Positions 9,027-18,418 of a stretch of DNA of 64,000 bases are shown here, one piece after another (positions within the stretch are counted from its first letter, which is position 1; each line of letters opens with the position of its first letter). Made by a program: the position numbers and the translations under genes. The stretch is from positions 3,286,001 to 3,350,000 of the forward strand of contig NZ_CP070491.1 in the NCBI RefSeq assembly GCF_016925495.1. Reading direction: 5' to 3'. The notes beneath the pieces are model-generated. The model was not told where the DNA came from. It made no database searches and worked only from the letters and a program-made list of their open reading frames with translations. The DNA is from Methylococcus sp. EFPC2. GTDB lineage: Bacteria; Pseudomonadota; Gammaproteobacteria; Methylococcales; Methylococcaceae.

Positions 9027-9518
9027 TCACGGCTTGTTCCGGTTTCGCCAAGCGTCGATGTCCGGCAGGGTCAAAGCACCACTGTGCGCCGTGCGCTCAT
9101 GAGCGGCATCATAGAAATAGCTGCGGGGCATTTCGCCGTACCACGTATTGTCGATTTCATAGCGCAAGGCCTGCGCATCGGAGTCCGCAAAAATCCAGTT
9201 GTCGGCTTTTCCGATCAGACCGTGTTTCTGCAGCATTTTTGCCACGGCGTCTTGCTGCGCAAGGTCGTCGGTGGATACCAGGACGACCTGGAGACCGGGG
9301 AATTTGTCGAGTGCATGCGACAAGGCATCCAGCTCTTTCATGCAACTCACGCAATCGATTGACCAAACACTCAGGATGAACGGTTTGCCCGTCCGGGCGC
9401 TCTCAATCTGCGCCAAACTGCCCGAACCGAACGGACGGAGGGGAACCTCCGCCGCCGCGAGACGGGTGGTCAAAGAAATGAGCAGGAGAAAAACGATGCC
9501 GGGAATTTTCATGGCCAT
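9027..9518 (-). CDS. Exported thioredoxin-like (TlpA/ResA type) protein
   Basis: 163 residues with an N-terminal signal peptide (hydrophobic 5-18, AAA near 21-23) and a thioredoxin fold. The redox motif C56-V-S-C59 follows the strand FILSVWSID, as in TlpA-type proteins. It should act in the periplasm as a thiol reductant or metal-site disulfide protein; TlpA relatives reduce apo-cytochrome c or CuA-site cysteines. It lies 18 bp after the BNR-repeat lipoprotein gene, itself 32 bp after an outer-membrane protein gene, so the three form a likely operon. The exact partner is unknown. Confidence 0.8.
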   Translation of the reverse strand: MAMKIPGIVFLLLISLTTRLAAAEVPLRPFGSGSLAQIESARTGKPFILSVWSIDCVSCMKELDALSHALDKFPGLQVVLVSTDDLAQQDAVAKMLQKHGLIGKADNWIFADSDAQALRYEIDNTWYGEMPRSYFYDAAHERTAHSGALTLPDIDAWRNRNKP

Positions 9519-9536
9519 AGGTGACGGACGGATGAC

Positions 9537-10751
9537 TCAACGACCGGCACTTGCCGACGCCTCGATGGGAATTAAGCGGTACCCTTGCCGCGAACTGTTC
9601 CAGGATAAGTAAATGCCCTGTTTATTGGCCAGGAGAACGGGGTAATCCGACTCCCCTGCAGCCTCCGCAACGGAACTTGCCGACGACCAGGTTTGCCCGC
9701 CATCCCCGGATTGCGTCGCCATGATCCGGGCGAGCTTCCCGTCGAATTCCTTCCACGCCAAAACCACACGCGCTCCCGCGCTGGCTATCGCGGGATGACT
9801 GGGCAGTTTCTTGGGGTCACCGAAAGACAGCGGATCGGAGAAATGACGACCTTCGTCGGTCGAGTAAGCGTAAAAGAGACCTTTACGCTTGGCTCCCAGG
9901 GTGAACCAAGCGATGTGGTAACGGCCGTCCGAGGCGATCGAGAAGCCGGGGCCGTGCTCCGGGCACGCCTCGATGCGCCAATCATCGTCGGTTACGCGCC
10001 ACGCTTGCCACTCCGCGCCGCCCGGACCATTCGGCTTGATCAGGCCATGGTCGCGCGCGCCTCCCTGATAAACGAATCGCGACAACAAGACGGGGCTTCC
10101 CGCGGCATCAAAATCGAGCGCAAGCCGACAGCATTCGCACAGCGAACCCGCCGCCTTGCGGGCGGCCGGCTTCTCCGCGTTTGCACCATCCAGGGTCGTG
10201 TAATAAATCGCGTTGCCGACTTCACGCCAATCGGTTTTGTCGCGCTCGTCGTGCCAAAAAGCATACACGCGGCCGTAAGGGCTCAAGCCCAGCTTGCTCT
10301 GAAAAAAATTGGCCTGTGCGGCCTTGTCGCTGAGCGCAACGGGCTCGGAGAAGCTTTGCCCGTCTGCCGAAACACTCAGGTAAACCGCAGACTCCTGGCG
10401 TCCTTCCGCAGGATAAACGACGTAAACCCGGCCATTCCTGTCGACCACGATGTCGGGCCGATTTTCCATGGTCGTCTTGATGGTCTGCGCATCCGGATTG
10501 ACTACGACCGGGGGACTGAAAGTTTTCCCCTGATCCCTGGAAAAATCGACATAGGCGTGACCCCTATCCGTCGCCACGCGCCACAAGCGTTGATCGGGTC
10601 CGAACGCGACGCCGACCGGCAGGTTGAAGCTAGCCCGGGGCACCTCTGCCCCCTCGGCAGGGGAATGAACCCCACCCTGATGCGACACGCTACACCCCGC
10701 GAACAGCAATGCCGCGCACACCCAGAGGACATGATTCAAAGATAAGCGCAT
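9537..10751 (-). CDS. BNR/Asp-box repeat lipoprotein (sialidase-like propeller)
   Basis: 404 residues with a lipoprotein signal peptide, lipobox LFAGC with Cys at about residue 20. The rest is a six-bladed beta-propeller of the sialidase type, seen from repeated Asp-box motifs such as SRDQGKTF, SADGQSF, STDEGRHF and SGDGGQTW. Propellers of this type are often binding or scaffold proteins, and no sialidase catalytic set was identified. A C-E-C-C cysteine cluster lies near residue 203 (SLCECCR), which is unusual and could bind metal or heme. It sits between genes for an outer-membrane protein and a thioredoxin-like protein on the same strand. Anchoring in the outer membrane is likely. Confidence 0.78.
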   Translation of the reverse strand: MRLSLNHVLWVCAALLFAGCSVSHQGGVHSPAEGAEVPRASFNLPVGVAFGPDQRLWRVATDRGHAYVDFSRDQGKTFSPPVVVNPDAQTIKTTMENRPDIVVDRNGRVYVVYPAEGRQESAVYLSVSADGQSFSEPVALSDKAAQANFFQSKLGLSPYGRVYAFWHDERDKTDWREVGNAIYYTTLDGANAEKPAARKAAGSLCECCRLALDFDAAGSPVLLSRFVYQGGARDHGLIKPNGPGGAEWQAWRVTDDDWRIEACPEHGPGFSIASDGRYHIAWFTLGAKRKGLFYAYSTDEGRHFSDPLSFGDPKKLPSHPAIASAGARVVLAWKEFDGKLARIMATQSGDGGQTWSSASSVAEAAGESDYPVLLANKQGIYLSWNSSRQGYRLIPIEASASAGR

Positions 10752-10783
10752 GGGAACGGGGAGCTAAAACTCGTGGACCGCGA

Positions 10784-11809
10784 TCAGAAGAGCAGGGAGA
10801 TCCGGTTCACGATGCGGTAGTCGGGATTATCCTGATAACCGTACGCATCCCGGACGATCGGTATTCCGAAGGACAGGGAAATGTTCCAGTTCGCCCCGCC
10901 GGCATAACGCACGCCCGGAGAGAGATAAACCGTATTGCCGCCGGTATTCGGATCGTATTCGCCAAACGCCTTCTGCTTGGCATGCCATTCCCCATTGAGT
11001 TCGCCGACCAAAACCCAGCCCGCGGCATTGCTGGAGGCATACAACACGCTGGGCGCGACTCCGCCCAATGCGTAGGACAAAGCGAGGTTATATTGGAAAC
11101 CGTCGCCCAGATTGGTCGACTGGGTCCCCGGCGTGGCGAACTGGTACATCACACTGCTATCGAAGGAGAACTGACCTAAGCCGTGGGTAAAGGCGCCGCC
11201 CAGGAAAGGATCCCAGGAACCGCTGCCGGGCTGAAAGTGGGCCTCGAACAATTCGCCGAGCGAATTTCTGGACCGGGTCGATCCGGTGGGCATTTTCAAT
11301 CCGGCAATCAAGGAAGCATGGGTGGCATTATCCTGGCTGAACCAGAAACGCCATTGCCCAAAGGCCGAGATATCGCCGAACCCCGTGGAATTCCCCAGTC
11401 TGTTCACCGACTCGCCTTCCTCATGGGCGGCCTCCCGCACGTTATAGCGAAGAGATGCGGGAAGTTTGAGCCCCAGCGTCACGGTATCGGTAATCCCATA
11501 AGCCGCGTAGACGGAGGGATTCAAGGTATACCCTATGCTGTGGACATCTTCTTTGGGCGTTCCCTCGTTGGCATGCTTGATATCATGAAGCTGCGAATTC
11601 GTAAAAGTATCCCAAGAGATCAACTGGGTCCTTTCGCCGACCACCCATTTGCCCGCGGGCAAGGTAATGGCGCTGTCCGTGACGATCGGCGACGCGATAC
11701 CGATGCCCACCCCGAGCCCGCCATGATCGGCGTGGACGGCAGGGCAGATCGAAGCCAGGGTAAAAGGAACGAGGAATTTAGCGAGATAGGCTTTATTGTT
11801 GTAAGACAT
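10784..11809 (-). CDS. Outer-membrane beta-barrel transporter-like protein
   Basis: 341 residues from ATG 11809 (a GTG three codons upstream is also possible). A signal peptide ends in AVHA-D. The mature protein shows alternating hydrophobic strands and a C-terminal aromatic residue (ISLLF), the hallmark of an outer-membrane barrel. It resembles the MetA-pathway/transporter class of outer-membrane proteins, whose substrates are poorly known. A His/Asp-rich segment lies just after the signal peptide. It is the first gene of the likely operon with the BNR lipoprotein and the thioredoxin-like protein. The barrel assignment is good; the substrate is unknown. Confidence 0.72.
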   Translation of the reverse strand: MSYNNKAYLAKFLVPFTLASICPAVHADHGGLGVGIGIASPIVTDSAITLPAGKWVVGERTQLISWDTFTNSQLHDIKHANEGTPKEDVHSIGYTLNPSVYAAYGITDTVTLGLKLPASLRYNVREAAHEEGESVNRLGNSTGFGDISAFGQWRFWFSQDNATHASLIAGLKMPTGSTRSRNSLGELFEAHFQPGSGSWDPFLGGAFTHGLGQFSFDSSVMYQFATPGTQSTNLGDGFQYNLALSYALGGVAPSVLYASSNAAGWVLVGELNGEWHAKQKAFGEYDPNTGGNTVYLSPGVRYAGGANWNISLSFGIPIVRDAYGYQDNPDYRIVNRISLLF

Positions 11810-11950
11810 GGTACCCACAAGATTGGCGAATCGCAGAATCCGGTTAACCGGCTCGCCAGCATCGCTCTACGCTAGCGAGACCGCCCCCAGGAACACGCAG
11901 GACGCGAAGCCCTGACTGGGGGACAAGCCTAGACGCCTCTTGGAGACTCT

Positions 11951-12436
11951 TCAATGATGGTGATGCCCATCCGGGCCATGAACATGGCCATGATCCAGCT
12001 CTTCGGCAGTGGCGTCGCGAATGTCGGTGATTTCGACGGCGAAGTTGAGCACCAGGCCGGCCATGGGGTGATTACCGTCCAGGATCACCTCGTCGTCCAA
12101 CACTTCGAGTACGGTGACCAGTTGCAGACCCTCGGGTCCTTCGGCATGGAACTGCATGCCCGGTTCGATCACGTCTACGCCCTCGAAGGCATTCTTCGGC
12201 ACGGCCTGTATCAAGTCTTCGTCGCGCAGGCCATAGCCCTCTTCAGGCGTTACCGTGACATCGAGGCGATCGCCGACCGACTTGCCGGCCAGGGCATTTT
12301 CCAGGCCGGGAATGATGTTGCCCTGGCCGTGTATATAAGCCAACGGGCCATGCCCTTCGGAGCTGTCGAGAACCTCGCCTTCTTCGTCGGTGAGGGTATA
12401 GTGAAAAAGCACGACCTTGTCGGCGGAAATAACCAT
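11951..12436 (-). CDS. slyD: FKBP-type peptidyl-prolyl isomerase SlyD
   Basis: 161 residues. An FKBP fold is visible in VVLFHYTLTDEEGEVLDSS and the GPLAYIHGQG-NIIPGLENAL segment. The IF (insert-in-flap) chaperone domain occupies about residues 70-125, and LVLNFAVEITDIRDAT closes the FKBP domain. The C-terminus ends in a His-rich tail (HGHVHGPDGHHHH), shorter than in E. coli SlyD but the same idea of a nickel/zinc-binding tail. It is a cytoplasmic folding helper and metallochaperone, transcribed divergently from hemC with a 174-bp shared upstream region. Confidence 0.93.
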   Translation of the reverse strand: MVISADKVVLFHYTLTDEEGEVLDSSEGHGPLAYIHGQGNIIPGLENALAGKSVGDRLDVTVTPEEGYGLRDEDLIQAVPKNAFEGVDVIEPGMQFHAEGPEGLQLVTVLEVLDDEVILDGNHPMAGLVLNFAVEITDIRDATAEELDHGHVHGPDGHHHH

Positions 12437-12610
12437 GGTGACGCCCGTAATAGTTGAAAAAACCGCATCATACCGGTTTTCTCGAAATGGTGTTTCACAT
12501 GGTCCGGACCGTGGCGCGCCGACATCGAGCGAGGGTTGGAGCCCGCGATTAAGGCAGCCGTCCGCTTCTGCTACAATGCCGGCCTTTCCGTAAGCCTAGA
12601 GACTACTGAC

Positions 12611-13537
12611 GTGGCGCTGGATGTCATCCGTATCGCTACCCGCAAAAGCCCGCTCGCGTTGTGGCAGGCGAAACACGTTGCCGAACGCCTGGAAACCGCT
12701 CATCCCGGCCTGACCACCGAGCTGGTGGCGATGAGTACCCAGGGCGACAAGCTCCTGGATGCCCCGCTAGCCAAAATCGGCGGCAAGGGCCTGTTCGTGA
12801 AGGAGTTGGAGCAGGGCATGTTGGAAGGCCATGCCGACATCGCGGTCCATTCCATGAAGGACGTGCCGGTGGAGTTTCCGGACGGCCTGCACCTGGCCGT
12901 CATCCTGGAACGCGAAGACCCTCGCGACGCACTGGTTTCCAGCCGCTATGACTCGTTCGCCGCCTTGCCGGCGGACGCCCGCATCGGCACCTCCAGCCTG
13001 CGCCGCCAATCCCAGATACGCGCCCGACTGCCCGGCTGCACCATTCTCAACCTGCGTGGCAACGTCAACACCCGGCTCGCCAAGCTGGACGCCGGCGAAT
13101 ATGACGCCATCGTGCTGGCAGCAGCGGGACTCAAGCGCTTGGGCTTAGCCTCGCGTATCGCGGCCCTGCTCGATCCGGAAACCAGCCTGCCGGCCATAGG
13201 ACAGGGGGCCATCGGCATCGAAACCCGCGCCGACGACAGCCGCGTCAACGCCCTGCTGCAAGCCCTGAACCACCCGGAAACCGCACTCAGGGTAAGCGCC
13301 GAGCGCGCCATGAACGAGCGCCTGCACGGCGGATGTCAGGTACCCATCGCGGGGTATGCCGAAGTTGACGGCGGCACCCTGCGTCTGCGCGGCCTCGTGG
13401 GCGCGGTCGACGGCAGCGAAATCGTGCGCGGCGAAGTCGCAGGGCCGGCCGCGCGCGCGCGCGAATTGGGCATTGCGCTGGCGGAAGATCTATTATCCCG
13501 CGGCGCCGATCGCTTGCTCCAAGCCTTGCATGACTAA
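12611..13537 (+). CDS. hemC: Hydroxymethylbilane synthase (porphobilinogen deaminase)
   Basis: 308 residues from GTG 12611; the frame is open further upstream, but homologues begin a few residues before [15 protein letters not shown]. The enzyme polymerises four porphobilinogens into hydroxymethylbilane in tetrapyrrole synthesis. Key features are the KGLFVKELE segment, the catalytic-Asp region HSMKDVP, and [11 protein letters not shown], whose Cys carries the dipyrromethane cofactor. It overlaps hemD by 8 bp and heads the hemCDXY operon. Heme demand is high in methanotrophs because of their cytochromes. Confidence 0.96.
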   Translation: MALDVIRIATRKSPLALWQAKHVAERLETAHPGLTTELVAMSTQGDKLLDAPLAKIGGKGLFVKELEQGMLEGHADIAVHSMKDVPVEFPDGLHLAVILEREDPRDALVSSRYDSFAALPADARIGTSSLRRQSQIRARLPGCTILNLRGNVNTRLAKLDAGEYDAIVLAAAGLKRLGLASRIAALLDPETSLPAIGQGAIGIETRADDSRVNALLQALNHPETALRVSAERAMNERLHGGCQVPIAGYAEVDGGTLRLRGLVGAVDGSEIVRGEVAGPAARARELGIALAEDLLSRGADRLLQALHD

Positions 13538-14354
13538 CACCGCCGCCCCGGAGATCCGCTTGCCGAACGACTTTACCGTCGTGGTCACGCGCCCCTCCGA
13601 ACAGGCCGAAAATCTGTGCCGCATGATCGATGCGGCCGGGGGACGCGCCATGCGCCTTCCCTTGCTGGCCATAGAACCGCTTGGGGCCGACGGTGCGGTG
13701 CGATTGGCCCAGGCCGCAAACGTGGACTGGCTGGTATTCGTCAGCGCCAACGCCGTTCGTTATGGCCTGGAGCATATTCCGGCCGGTTCCCGCCCCCGCG
13801 TCGCGGCCATCGGCGAAGCGACGCGCGCGGCGCTGGAACGGCGGGGCTGGACGGTGGACCTAGCCCCCAAAGAGCAGTTTAATAGTGAGGTTTTGTTGTC
13901 CCAACCGGAGTGGGCCGAAATGAGCGGCCAGCGCGTGTTGATCGTGCGCGGCGAAGGCGGCCGCGAACTGCTGGCCGACACGCTGAGGACGCGCGGCGCG
14001 GAGGTGGAATACGCGGAAGTTTACCGACGCGTCAGACCCGCCCTGGAACTCACCGAATTCATCGCCTGGATCAGTGACGGGGCGAAGGGGGCGATCACGA
14101 TCACCAGCGGCGACGCGCTGGATCACTTGGCCCAGGCACTGGATGCGCCGACCCTGGAGCGGATCGCCGAAGTCCCCATGGTCGTGGTCAGTGAACGCCT
14201 GGCAGAACGCGCACGGTCTTTGGGGTTTCGCTGTCCGGTGGTCGCCGAAACCGCGAGCGATCGAGCTGTTTTCGATGCGGTGGCGGACATAAGTTTCCGT
14301 GCACGCGGGGTTTTTCCGCCAATCTCAACACTACGGGGATACAGCCTTGGCTGA
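13530..14354 (+). CDS. hemD: Uroporphyrinogen-III synthase
   Basis: 274 residues. It cyclises hydroxymethylbilane to uroporphyrinogen III. The sequence is divergent, as usual for HemD, but shows the two-domain pattern: [14 protein letters not shown] at the start, [54 protein letters not shown], and [12 protein letters not shown] near the hinge. The ATG at 13530 overlaps the end of hemC by 8 bp. hemX overlaps the 3' end in the same way, which fits translational coupling. Confidence 0.94.
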   Translation: MTNTAAPEIRLPNDFTVVVTRPSEQAENLCRMIDAAGGRAMRLPLLAIEPLGADGAVRLAQAANVDWLVFVSANAVRYGLEHIPAGSRPRVAAIGEATRAALERRGWTVDLAPKEQFNSEVLLSQPEWAEMSGQRVLIVRGEGGRELLADTLRTRGAEVEYAEVYRRVRPALELTEFIAWISDGAKGAITITSGDALDHLAQALDAPTLERIAEVPMVVVSERLAERARSLGFRCPVVAETASDRAVFDAVADISFRARGVFPPISTLRGYSLG

Positions 14355-15798
14355 CGAGGATAATGAATTGACTCCGAACGGCAAATCCGCCGTTACCGAA
14401 ACCGATTCTTCGCAAACCGCTGATCGTCGGCCCCCTCCGCCTCCCCGAACCAATAGATTCGCCGCGTGGCTAGGTTACGGCACGCTATTGCTGATCGTCG
14501 CGCTGGTCGTCGCCGGCGTGTTTCTCCTGCAGGAGCTTCGCTCCAAACAAGAGGGGCTCGGCGGCGAACTGAACAAGGGCGACCAGCAGATGCTGGAACT
14601 GACCCACCAGATCACCGGACTCCAGGCCGAACTCGCCGCGCTACATAGCCAGTTCGCCACCCTGCAATCGCAAGTCACCACCGAAGACGCCACGTTCGAG
14701 CGCATCATCGGCGAACAGGGGACCTCATTCGGCGAAAAACTGGAGAGCACGCGGTCCGATCTCGATAGCTCCATACAGCACATCCAGCAGCAGCTCAACA
14801 AGAGCCGTGGCGATTTGATGGTCGCCGATGCCGAATACCTGCTGAGCATCGCCAACCAGAAACTGCATCTGGTCGGCGACGTGAAAGCGGTGCTGGCCGC
14901 GATGGAAGCGGCCGATCAAAGGCTGCACGACAGCGGCGACCCTGCCGCCTACAAAGTCCGGGTCGCCCTGGCCGAGGAAATCGACCAGCTCAAGAAATTC
15001 GAGGCTCCCGATGTGGTCGGGATTTCGGCTCGGCTGCTGGCCCTGGAGAGCAAAACCAAGGCTCTGCCCCTGTTCTTGCCTCATGCGGACATGAGCAAGA
15101 CCCAGCCGGACGAGCCTGAGAGCAAACCCTCCGAACCGAGCAACGCCGACGCCAAAAACCTCGTCGACTCCACCCTGCACAATCTGCGCGACCTGGTCAA
15201 AATCCGTCGCACCGACCGGCCCATAGAGGCGGTTTTGGCGCCCGAGCAGGCCGAAGCGCTGCGCCAAGTTCTGTTGCTCAAGTTGGAGATGACGCGTGCC
15301 GCGCTTTTGCGCGGAGACGACGCGTTCTACAAGGCCAATCTGGAATCGGCGCAGGCCTGGCTCGGCGAACACTTCGACGGCGACGCGGCCAGCACGAAAT
15401 CCGTTGCCGAGGACTTGCGCGCTCTGGGCGCCGTTCAATTGAGCCTGCCGTTCCCGGATGTCAGCAAATCCCTGGCCATGCTGCGCAATATCGAGAAGCT
15501 GCGCCTGGAAGCCGAAGAACGCGCAGCGCCCCGCAAAGCAGCTCCCGGCGGCGCCGGCACCCCCCCGGCTCCGACTCCGGCTCCGACTCCGGCGCCGGAA
15601 CCCGCGCCAACGCCAGGGACAGCTCCGGCGCCCGCCGAGACTCCAGCCGCGAGCGGCGAGAGTGTCAAGCCTGAAACGGTAGCGCCTGCAGCCAGCCCCG
15701 TCCCTACAGCCGAGAGCGGTGGCAATGCCGCTGCCCCGGCCGAAACGCCCAGTCCCGCGCCGACCCCGCGCAAACGGACCAAGGGAGTCAAACCGTGA
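14347..15798 (+). CDS. hemX: HemX-like inner-membrane protein
   Basis: 483 residues from TTG 14347, placed by GGGGA seven bases upstream and an 8-bp overlap with hemD; a GTG at 14299 in the same frame would overlap more. There is a proline-rich cytoplasmic lead, one transmembrane helix at about residues 38-60 (LLLIVALVVAGVFLL) and a long coiled coil. The HemX domain follows (VADAEYLLSIANQKLHLVGD). The tail of about 100 residues is Pro/Ala/Thr/Glu-rich, with PAPT-type repeats, and ends in a basic cluster. HemX has no proven enzymatic activity despite its historical methyltransferase label; it is membrane-bound and co-transcribed with hemD and hemY. Confidence 0.9.
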   Translation: MADEDNELTPNGKSAVTETDSSQTADRRPPPPPRTNRFAAWLGYGTLLLIVALVVAGVFLLQELRSKQEGLGGELNKGDQQMLELTHQITGLQAELAALHSQFATLQSQVTTEDATFERIIGEQGTSFGEKLESTRSDLDSSIQHIQQQLNKSRGDLMVADAEYLLSIANQKLHLVGDVKAVLAAMEAADQRLHDSGDPAAYKVRVALAEEIDQLKKFEAPDVVGISARLLALESKTKALPLFLPHADMSKTQPDEPESKPSEPSNADAKNLVDSTLHNLRDLVKIRRTDRPIEAVLAPEQAEALRQVLLLKLEMTRAALLRGDDAFYKANLESAQAWLGEHFDGDAASTKSVAEDLRALGAVQLSLPFPDVSKSLAMLRNIEKLRLEAEERAAPRKAAPGGAGTPPAPTPAPTPAPEPAPTPGTAPAPAETPAASGESVKPETVAPAASPVPTAESGGNAAAPAETPSPAPTPRKRTKGVKP

Positions 15799-17099
15799 AA
15801 AGAGCCCTGATCCTCCTGGCGATTTTCTCGATCATCCTGGCCGGGGCGATTTTTTTCATCCATCGCCAACTGGCCTCCCAGGGTGATCCCGGCTTTTTCG
15901 TCGCCGGTATTGGAAACTGGAAAATCGAGACCACGCTGATCCTGGCGGCGAGCGCGATCATCCTCAGCTTCATCGCTCTCTACGTCGTAATCCGGATCAT
16001 CGCCAATACGCTCAGACTGCCGCGCGTCATCAAGCAGCGCGTGCGCGAGAAGCGGGGCCGACTGTCTCAGGAGGCCCTCGTCGCCGGCCTCCTGGCCTCG
16101 GTCGAAGGCAATTGGGAAAATGCGGAAAAGCATCTGATCCGCCATGCGGCCAACAGCGGCGTGCCGCTGATCAACTACCTCACCGCCGCGCGCGCCGCTC
16201 ACTCGCGCGGCGCGCTGGAGCAGCGCGACGAATACCTGAGGCTCGCCCACGAATCCATGCCAGATGCCGAGCTGGCTATCGGGCTCACCAAAGCAGAGCT
16301 GCAGTTATCCAACCAGCAGTTCGAAGAAGCCCTGGAAAATCTGACCCAGCTCGAACTCATCGCCCCCAGCCATGCCGCCGTCCTAAGGCTCAAGCACCAG
16401 GCCTATGCGCAAGCGGAAGACTGGGAAGGACTTAGCCACATCATTCCCCAACTTCATACCAACAAGATCTTGCTGGAAGCGGAAATCAAGCTGCTGGAGG
16501 CCGAAACATATACCGCACTGCTCAAGCAACGTTCGGAGGAGGGAGGCGCCGCCACCCTGCGCAAGGTGTGGGACACCATACCCGCACACATTCGTGAAAT
16601 GAGCGGCATACAGCAACTTTATTTTGCGGCGATGATAGAAGCTGGCGCCGGAGCGGAAGTCGAAACGGCGTTGCGACAGGCCTTAAGCAAGGAATGGAAC
16701 TCCACCCTGCTCGTGCTATACGGCTGCATCCAGTCGTTTGACGCCCAGCAGCAACTCGCCCTCGCCGAAGAGTCCTGGCTCCCCTCCCATGCCCGGGACG
16801 CCGTCCTGCATCGCGTGTTGGGTAAATTGGCATTACGCGTCGGCGACCGCGAAAAAGCCGCGAAATACCTGGACACCAGCCTGGGGATAGAACCCAGCGT
16901 GGAAGCCTATCAACTGATGGGCGACCTTTTCCTCCAGCAAAACGATACCCCGAAAGCCAGCCAGTATTTCCGCAACGGCCTGTTATTCGCCTCCAACGAA
17001 GTGGTCGCGCAGATCGAGCAATATCCTCAGGCCGACCTCGACAGCCAGGAAGTCGCTGAAGCGCCAGCGGAAACGGAACCGGCCGCCTCCTCGTCTTGA
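15795..17099 (+). CDS. hemY: HemY TPR inner-membrane protein
   Basis: 434 residues. Two N-terminal transmembrane helices (about 5-22 and 41-66) are followed by TPR-type helical repeats, including LYFAAMIEAG and YQLMGDLFLQQNDTPKASQYF. This is the proteobacterial HemY of the hemCDXY operon, not the Bacillus protoporphyrinogen oxidase of the same name. Its role in heme synthesis is indirect and not fully defined. The ATG overlaps the hemX stop (ATGA-type, 4 bp), and the gene closes the operon. Confidence 0.94.
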   Translation: MKRALILLAIFSIILAGAIFFIHRQLASQGDPGFFVAGIGNWKIETTLILAASAIILSFIALYVVIRIIANTLRLPRVIKQRVREKRGRLSQEALVAGLLASVEGNWENAEKHLIRHAANSGVPLINYLTAARAAHSRGALEQRDEYLRLAHESMPDAELAIGLTKAELQLSNQQFEEALENLTQLELIAPSHAAVLRLKHQAYAQAEDWEGLSHIIPQLHTNKILLEAEIKLLEAETYTALLKQRSEEGGAATLRKVWDTIPAHIREMSGIQQLYFAAMIEAGAGAEVETALRQALSKEWNSTLLVLYGCIQSFDAQQQLALAEESWLPSHARDAVLHRVLGKLALRVGDREKAAKYLDTSLGIEPSVEAYQLMGDLFLQQNDTPKASQYFRNGLLFASNEVVAQIEQYPQADLDSQEVAEAPAETEPAASSS

Positions 17100-17537
17100 T
17101 ACCCACGCCCGAGTAGGGTGGATGCCCGGTAGGGCGATCCGCCACTAAACCTCGAAAAAACATATCGCGCTATCCCGCTTTCCATCCGGCGGAACCCGAT
17201 AGGACCTGGTTCCGCCCTCCTTGGGCTACGGCATTCCAAACTCGCCCCAAAACCCGGCAGTAGGCTGGAATGACCAGCGGGAATTCCAGCTCTTTGCGGA
17301 CTATTCGCTGGAATTCGCTCCCGCTCATTCCAGCCCACGGCGCTGATCTATCATCCCCCCAACCCAGCCGGTTCCGTGCTGGGCGAGATCTGCTGCATTA
17401 GCTTATTCTTTACATAGTCGCAGCGGTCACATTTGGAGCCCCGCCATTACGGAATGGTTCGACTGGGGTACTGAACACGACCTTGTGCAGCGTCAAAGCT
17501 AGACAATTACTCAACTTATCTGCAACGGGAGACTCCC
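17100..17537. other. Intergenic stretch with inverted repeats
   Basis: 438 bp after hemY. It starts with a GTAGGGTGG-type intergenic repeat, then holds the inverted repeat at 17263-17335 and the upstream region of the lipoprotein gene. No gene seen. Confidence 0.45.
17263..17335. repeat. Imperfect inverted repeat
   Basis: Arms GGCTGGAATGA (17263-17273) and TCATTCCAGCC (17325-17335) are exact complements. The inner arms GAATTCCAG (17281-17289) and CTGGAATTC (17308-17316) also pair. The whole can fold into a long hairpin with a small internal loop. There is no T-tract on either side, so it looks like a mobile-type intergenic repeat more than a terminator. Confidence 0.65.
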
Positions 17538-17954
17538 ATGTCCAGGACTTTTTTGGCCTGTGTCGTCGCCTTGGCGGTAGCCGGGTGTGCCTCGACCCGT
17601 CCCGTCCTTTATCCCAATGAACGTTTCAACGCGGTCGGCGCGGAGGCGGCAGAACATGATGTCGAGATCTGCATGGAGCTTGCGGAATCCGCCGGCGCCC
17701 AACCCGGGAACAGCAGCGCGCAAGACGCGGCTGCCAGAACTGCCGGGGGAGCCGCCGTCGGCGCCGCCTCGGGAGCGGTCGGCGGCGCCGTGGTCGGGGC
17801 GGCGGGTTCCGGTTCCGCAATCGGGGCGGCCAGCGGAGCCACCGCCGGCTTGTTGCACTGGATATTCAGCAAGCCGACACGCAGTCCGGCTTTCGAGAAC
17901 TTCGTGAATCAGTGTCTACAGGAGCGAGGTTACCAGCCCGTCGGCTGGGATTGA
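17538..17954 (+). CDS. Glycine-zipper lipoprotein
   Basis: 138 residues. A lipoprotein signal peptide (lipobox AVAGC, Cys17) is followed by a short soluble part. A long Gly/Ala-rich stretch at about 75-110 alternates small residues (AVGAASGAVGGAVVGAAGSG), typical of glycine-zipper membrane-associated lipoproteins. The C-terminal FENFVNQCLQERGYQPVGW resembles the end of several small proteobacterial glycine-zipper lipoproteins. Two Cys (45 and about 128) may form a disulfide. The start has GGGAGA upstream. It is likely an outer-membrane or periplasmic stress-type lipoprotein; precise function unknown. Confidence 0.75.
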   Translation: MSRTFLACVVALAVAGCASTRPVLYPNERFNAVGAEAAEHDVEICMELAESAGAQPGNSSAQDAAARTAGGAAVGAASGAVGGAVVGAAGSGSAIGAASGATAGLLHWIFSKPTRSPAFENFVNQCLQERGYQPVGWD

Positions 17955-18418
17955 CGCTTTCCTCACGTTCCCTGGCGGCCGAATCTGGTGGGCGCCGGAA
18001 GACCTTCTGCGCCGGCGCCGTAAAATAGGGCCGGCACCACCGGCTCTCCGCCAAATGGGAAAATTACCCAATATCGGATGGCTTGGTCTGGATATATGCG
18101 AAGTATCAGGCGTAGATGAATTTTCAGCCGCCGGACTGACATATCACATTAACGGATATCCTCCCTGTCTTGTGTGACCCTATGCATAAGGTCACTCGCC
18201 ACCAACACTCATCCTGTCGGATCCGGGTATCTTACTACCCGTGAAACATTACCGCGCCTGGAGCAATCTCTTTTCTTGCCGACTTCCCCATGACAAATGA
18301 GATATAGATTTCGCTGCTATACTCATTCTGCTTAGCATTGTTAGTTAGGCTGTTTAGAAATGCTCCCACTAATTACAGCCCAATTTCTTCTAACCAACGG
18401 GGCATAGAGGAACCATAA
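17955..18418. other. Intergenic stretch with a 22-bp palindrome
   Basis: 464 bp that turn AT-rich towards the right. A near-perfect palindrome lies at 18174-18195. The stretch just before 18419 should hold the promoter of the YbjN-like gene. No gene seen. Confidence 0.45.
18174..18195. repeat. 22-bp near-perfect palindrome
   Basis: The outer arms GTGACC and GGTCAC and the central TATGCATA match perfectly; one symmetric position pair breaks the symmetry. It lies 224 bp before the YbjN-like gene. It could be an operator for a dimeric regulator; no regulator gene is adjacent. Confidence 0.5.

Noticed and set aside
15540-15720. Pro/Ala repeat stretch at the end of hemX as a possible frameshift hotspot
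   Set aside because: Low-complexity tails of this kind are common in HemX, and the frame stays open to the hemY overlap.
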